The notes under the pieces were generated by a model, which saw only the letters and a list, made by a program, of their open reading frames with translations, did no database searches and was not told the DNA's origin. This document shows, piece by piece, positions 6,550 through 9,851 of a stretch of 9,851 bases of DNA. A program made the position numbers and the translations under genes. This stretch comes from Competibacter sp963695105 (lineage in GTDB: Bacteria > Pseudomonadota > Gammaproteobacteria > Competibacterales > Competibacteraceae). Numbering within the stretch: the stretch's first letter is position 1; each line of letters starts with the position of its first letter. Location: NCBI GenBank assembly GCA_963695105.1, contig CAVOGC010000039.1, forward strand, positions 1 through 9,851. Reading direction: 5' to 3'.

Positions 6550-6726
6550 GATATTGCTGGTTTTCCTGAAGAAAATTTTAAAATAATCATTATAAATCAA
6601 CTTTTAAGTAGTATCTTATCTATTTAATGAATATCTGGATCAAGTTGGTTTGTCTCTTGCTTGATCAATCGGCAAAGCAGGTCGGATGGTTGACTTCATC
6701 CATTTTTATTTGTAGAGATTCAGGGA

Positions 6727-9700
6727 ATGGAAAATCAAGAGGCCCGTCTATCTGCGCGCCCCGCCGAGCTGGCCAAGTTAAACCAACCCTGGCTACCGGC
6801 GGTGTTTCCTCGCGAACGGTTGTTCGCCCGGCTGGACGAACTCTCGGACCGGCCCTGCGTCTGGATCGGGGCGCCGGGAGGTTACGGCAAAACCACGCTG
6901 GCGGCGAGCTATGTGGAGGCGCGCGGAATTCCTGGCCTGTGGTACCAGTTCGACGAAGACGACGCGGACCCGGCGACCTTCTTCTACTACCTCGGGGTCG
7001 CGGCGGCCGCGCACGGCGCCGGCCCGGCCTTGCCGCTGTTAACCCCGGAATACCAAGACAACCTGCCCACCTTTACCCGCCGCTACGTGCAGGCGCTGGG
7101 TCAGCGGCTCCATACCCCCTTCGTCCTGCTGTTCGACAATTACCACCGTCTTCCGACGTCGTCGCCGTTGCATGCGGTATGGGCGGAAGCACTGGATCAT
7201 CTGCCCGCCGGGGTGCGCTGGCTGGTTACCAGCCGGGGAGAGCCGCCGCCAGCACTGACGCGGGCACGCCTGCATGGGCAACTGACGGTCATCGCGGCCG
7301 AGGAATTGCGTCTCACTCAGGCGGAGGCCGAAGGGATTGCCGGGTTACAGACCGAACACCGCTTGACCGCGACCGAGGTGCAGTCGTTGAACGAACGGGT
7401 GCAGGGCTGGCCGGCTGGCTTGAACCTGCTGTTGCGGCGTTCCCACCCGGTCAAGACTTTGCCGCCGCTGACGACGACCGAGCTGGTCTTCGACTACTTC
7501 GCCGCCGAGGTGTGGAACCAGATCGACCTGGCGCCGCAAACCTTTCTCCTCAAGACTGCTCTGTTACCGAAGATGACCGCCGCGATGGCCGACCAACTGA
7601 CTGGTGGCGACGGGGCGGAGATGCTGCTGAACACGCTCGTGCGACGTCACTGTTTCACCTTCCGGGGTGAAATCGCTGCCGATGCGGCGACCCGAATCAC
7701 GACCTATCAGTATCACGACCTTTTTCGTGATTTCCTGCTGAATCGAGGACGCGAGGCATTCAGCGCCACGGAGCGCGAACAAGATCAGCGTCGGGCGGCC
7801 GTGATTCTGGAAGCGGCCGGCGAAACCAGCGCGGCGGTCGAACTTTGGCAGGTGCTTGAGGACTGGGAACAGCTCAGCCGGCTGGTGATTCAACAGGCCG
7901 AACCGTTGCTGCGGCAAGGTCGCGGCCAACTTTTGGAAGCTTGGCTGAACCGTTTTCCACCCGCGCTCCGGAACCAGTCGCCCTGGCTGCTGTTTTGGTT
8001 GGGGCAATGCCAGTTGACTCGCGACGCGATCGCCGCCCGCACCACGTTTGCCCGCGCCTATCGCCGTTTCAAGCATGCCGGCGAGGTTACCGGGCTATGG
8101 CTGACCTGGGCGGCCATCACCGAGACCTATGTGCTGGCCTGGGACAATTTTCGGATTGCCGGCGGCTGGCTGGTGGAATTCGAGCGGCTGCGAACCCGCT
8201 ATCCCAGCTTTGTCTCCACCACCCTGGAAGCACGCGTCACTTGCGGGGTATTCAACCTCCTGATCCACGCCCGGCCGGATCACCCGGAATTTGCCGACTG
8301 GGAACAGCGTATCATTCGGTTGTTGCAGAGCGACTGCCCGCCGGATCTCTACCTGGTTTCGCTCAACAACCTGCTGTTCCATTACATCTGGAATGTCGGC
8401 CAGCACGGCAAGGCTACCTGGGTGTTGAATAGCTTGCGCGCCGCCCATGCCCAGACCGCTCAGGTCGAGCCGGTGCTGCGCTGCGCCTGGTTGTGCTGGG
8501 AATTCTGTTATCAATACTGGTATGAAGGCGACCTGGAACGCTGTCTCGCCTTCGCCGAGGCCGGATGGGACACTGCCGTCGAACACGGGATCAGCCTCTT
8601 CAACAGCCTCGCGTTGTCGAGTTCCGTGTATGCTCACCTGAGCGCCGGGCAAGTGGAGGCCGGACGGGCAGCGTTGGCGCGCTTTGAGCCGGTGCTAAAT
8701 TCCTTCCGAACCGTGGAACGCGGGCACTACGCCTGGCTGAGCGGCTGGGAAGCTTGGCTGTCCGGGCGTATGCCTGAAGCGCTGGATAGGCTTGAGCAAT
8801 CCCTGGAGATATCAAGCCACTCCTTTTATCAATCAGTGGGTTTCTCCCAGTTAGCCCTGGCGCAATTGCAGGCCAGTCTGGGCAAGCGCGCGGCCGCCTT
8901 GCGCCATTTGGCCGGTATGCGCCACTGGATAAGGGCAACGCACAGTCAAAGTGGGGCTTTCTTACGCACCCTGGCGGCTGCGCAATTTGCCTTGGCTTGG
9001 GGTCGGCAAACCCGTGCGTTAGGACTGCTGCGCCGGGCGCTTGCGCTGGGGCGCGAGCAAGGCTACATCTTTTTCCCCGTCTTCAAACCGGACGATATTG
9101 TCCGGCTCTGTGTGGCGGCACTGGATGCCGACATCGAAGTCGAGTATGTCCAAACCCTCATCCGCAAACGCGGGTTATTGCCGGACCTGTCTATTGCTAC
9201 CTCCGAACGCTGGCCTTGGTCGGTGAAGATTTACACCCTGGGGCGCTTCGCGTTGCTGATGGATGATCAGCCGGTCACCTTCGGCCGAAAGATGCAACAC
9301 AAGCCGCTGGAATTGCTAAAAATTATTATCGCTTGGGGTGGGCGAGACGTCAGCCAGGCGCGCATTGCCGACGTGCTGTGGCCGGATGCGGAAGGCGATG
9401 CGGCCCAACAAACCCTGGCCACCACGCTCCATCGGCTACGCCGGTTGCTGGGTCACGAACACGCCTTGAGCGTGCGGGACGGCCGGTTGTCCCTGGACTC
9501 GCGCTATTGCTGGGTCGACGTGTGGTGCCTGGAACGCCACATTAATCAAACCCTGGCGCGGGCTCGTGAGATGAATGGAGGGGTTGCGCCAGCGGATTTG
9601 GCGACCGCGACCGATGCACTCCTTCGCGCCTATCATGGCCCGTTTCTAGGCCAGGACCCGGAACCTTGGGCGATGCAAACTCGGGATCGCTTGCGCGACC

Positions 9701-9798
9701 GGTATCTGAAAGGTTTGGAAGAGATCGGCGTTTGCTGGGAAGAGCGAGGGGACTGGGCAATGGCCCGATCGTGTTATGAGCGAGGTCTGGACGTGTGA
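6727..9798 (+). CDS. STAND ATPase transcriptional regulator: MalT-like NTPase with C-terminal SARP/BTAD domains
   Basis: A 1023-codon cytoplasmic signal-sensing activator. The N-terminus (KLNQPWLPAVFPRERLFARL) and ATPase core are MalT-like: Walker A GAPGGYGKTT at 48-57, Walker B VLLFDN at 133-138, sensor WLVTSR at 165-170, and the arginine/leucine-rich region AEELRLTQAEAEGI near 196. Residues about 340-800 form a helical, TPR-like sensor arm rich in W, A and L. From about 833 (VKIYTLGRFALLMDDQPVTF) a winged-helix of the SARP/OmpR type follows, with QARIADVLWPDAEGDAAQQ and LATTLHRLRRLLG. A bacterial transcriptional activator (BTAD) domain begins near 930 (CWVDVWCLERHI). In family members ATP and an inducer drive oligomerisation and DNA binding; the ligand here is unknown. 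ATG 6727 has only a weak AGAGA eight bases upstream, while AGGGA abuts it. The TGA at 9796 falls inside the BTAD domain, and its continuation lies in another frame, so the annotated end is probably not the true one. No obvious target operon is in view. Confidence 0.85.
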   Translation: MENQEARLSARPAELAKLNQPWLPAVFPRERLFARLDELSDRPCVWIGAPGGYGKTTLAASYVEARGIPGLWYQFDEDDADPATFFYYLGVAAAAHGAGPALPLLTPEYQDNLPTFTRRYVQALGQRLHTPFVLLFDNYHRLPTSSPLHAVWAEALDHLPAGVRWLVTSRGEPPPALTRARLHGQLTVIAAEELRLTQAEAEGIAGLQTEHRLTATEVQSLNERVQGWPAGLNLLLRRSHPVKTLPPLTTTELVFDYFAAEVWNQIDLAPQTFLLKTALLPKMTAAMADQLTGGDGAEMLLNTLVRRHCFTFRGEIAADAATRITTYQYHDLFRDFLLNRGREAFSATEREQDQRRAAVILEAAGETSAAVELWQVLEDWEQLSRLVIQQAEPLLRQGRGQLLEAWLNRFPPALRNQSPWLLFWLGQCQLTRDAIAARTTFARAYRRFKHAGEVTGLWLTWAAITETYVLAWDNFRIAGGWLVEFERLRTRYPSFVSTTLEARVTCGVFNLLIHARPDHPEFADWEQRIIRLLQSDCPPDLYLVSLNNLLFHYIWNVGQHGKATWVLNSLRAAHAQTAQVEPVLRCAWLCWEFCYQYWYEGDLERCLAFAEAGWDTAVEHGISLFNSLALSSSVYAHLSAGQVEAGRAALARFEPVLNSFRTVERGHYAWLSGWEAWLSGRMPEALDRLEQSLEISSHSFYQSVGFSQLALAQLQASLGKRAAALRHLAGMRHWIRATHSQSGAFLRTLAAAQFALAWGRQTRALGLLRRALALGREQGYIFFPVFKPDDIVRLCVAALDADIEVEYVQTLIRKRGLLPDLSIATSERWPWSVKIYTLGRFALLMDDQPVTFGRKMQHKPLELLKIIIAWGGRDVSQARIADVLWPDAEGDAAQQTLATTLHRLRRLLGHEHALSVRDGRLSLDSRYCWVDVWCLERHINQTLARAREMNGGVAPADLATATDALLRAYHGPFLGQDPEPWAMQTRDRLRDRYLKGLEEIGVCWEERGDWAMARSCYERGLDV

Positions 9799-9851
9799 AG
9801 ACCGCAGATCTCTGCGCCCGGGGTGTGCGGCGCTGTCATGAACGCTTGGGC
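9795..9851 (+). pseudogene. Out-of-frame 3' continuation of the STAND-SARP BTAD domain
   Basis: Translated in frame 3, the bases after the TGA read VKTADLCARGVRRCHERLG and run off the window. This fits the next BTAD helix pair after CYERGLDV (compare the family form LAEELYRRLMRCHERLG). Removing one TG from GTGTG at 9793-9797 joins the two frames as LDVKTADL. It is therefore likely the rest of the same gene after a 2-base insertion or a 1-base loss. Confidence 0.6.

Larger units (their letters stand above)
5916..6726. other. Gene-free stretch with an abrupt AT-rich block
   Basis: About 810 bp without a gene I can support. From 5916 to about 6205 composition resembles the flanks. On the minus strand near 6150-6020 a short open stretch reads like ordinary protein (AWLEIHDRADLLDPSRP), bounded by stops; it could be a gene remnant but I do not recognise it. 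From about 6205 to 6720 composition falls to roughly 30% G+C (125 of 420 bases counted over 6241-6660) with runs such as AAATTTAAAAATC. A 78-codon frame at 6207-6443 has no ribosome site and a biased Lys/Ile/Asn/Phe content explained by composition. The block carries the palindromes and promoter listed separately and ends at the start of the STAND-SARP gene, so it may act as a regulatory region or be a transferred segment. Confidence 0.6.

Noticed and set aside
6627..7670. A 347-codon plus-strand frame overlapping the start of the STAND gene
   Set aside because: It is an out-of-frame reading of the Walker-motif region, rich in Arg, Gly and Pro.
1..9851. CRISPR array, tRNA or rRNA gene, transposase, toxin-antitoxin or defence island
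   Set aside because: No regularly spaced repeats, cloverleaf, rRNA-like sequence or matching protein motif was seen on either strand.

Overview
The window is GC-rich (roughly 60-65% G+C by eye) and its genes look gammaproteobacterial. It holds a UvrD-type helicase with close E. coli-like motifs, a GspE/PulE secretion ATPase, an OmpW porin, a small heavy-metal-binding protein, a diverged methyltransferase, and a large STAND ATPase regulator ending in a SARP-type DNA-binding domain. The genus cannot be fixed from the sequence. A Competibacter-like or related environmental gammaproteobacterium is only a suspicion.

Layout. 1-2163 (+): DNA helicase II (uvrD), missing only about the first eight codons but broken into four frame segments. 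2160-4024 (+): orphan GspE/PulE-family ATPase, overlapping the uvrD stop codon and broken near its end. 4025-4156: promoter and leader. 4157-4795 (+): OmpW outer-membrane protein. 4811-4845: hairpin between convergent genes. 4854-5057 (-): 67-aa HMA-domain protein. 5190-5266: two inverted repeats, one probably a terminator. 5277-5915 (-): 212-aa methyltransferase-like protein with a damaged SAM motif. 5916-6726: about 810 bp without a supported gene. Its right part (about 6205-6720) is strikingly AT-rich (about 30% G+C counted over 6241-6660) and carries several palindromes and a good promoter. 6727-9798 (+): 1023-codon STAND/MalT-like regulator with C-terminal SARP and BTAD domains. Its true end appears to lie beyond the window in another frame.

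The first four genes are housekeeping or envelope functions and do not form an obvious shared pathway. uvrD and the GspE-like gene are translationally adjacent (GTGA overlap). All frame breaks in uvrD and gspE are restored by removing one base, and the break at 9796 by removing one TG. Every conserved motif survives on both sides of each break, so I read these as probable sequencing or assembly insertions rather than old pseudogenes. The part most worth a second look is the AT-rich, palindrome-dense segment in front of the STAND-SARP regulator, together with the regulator itself. No CRISPR array, tRNA, rRNA, transposase or defence system was recognised.
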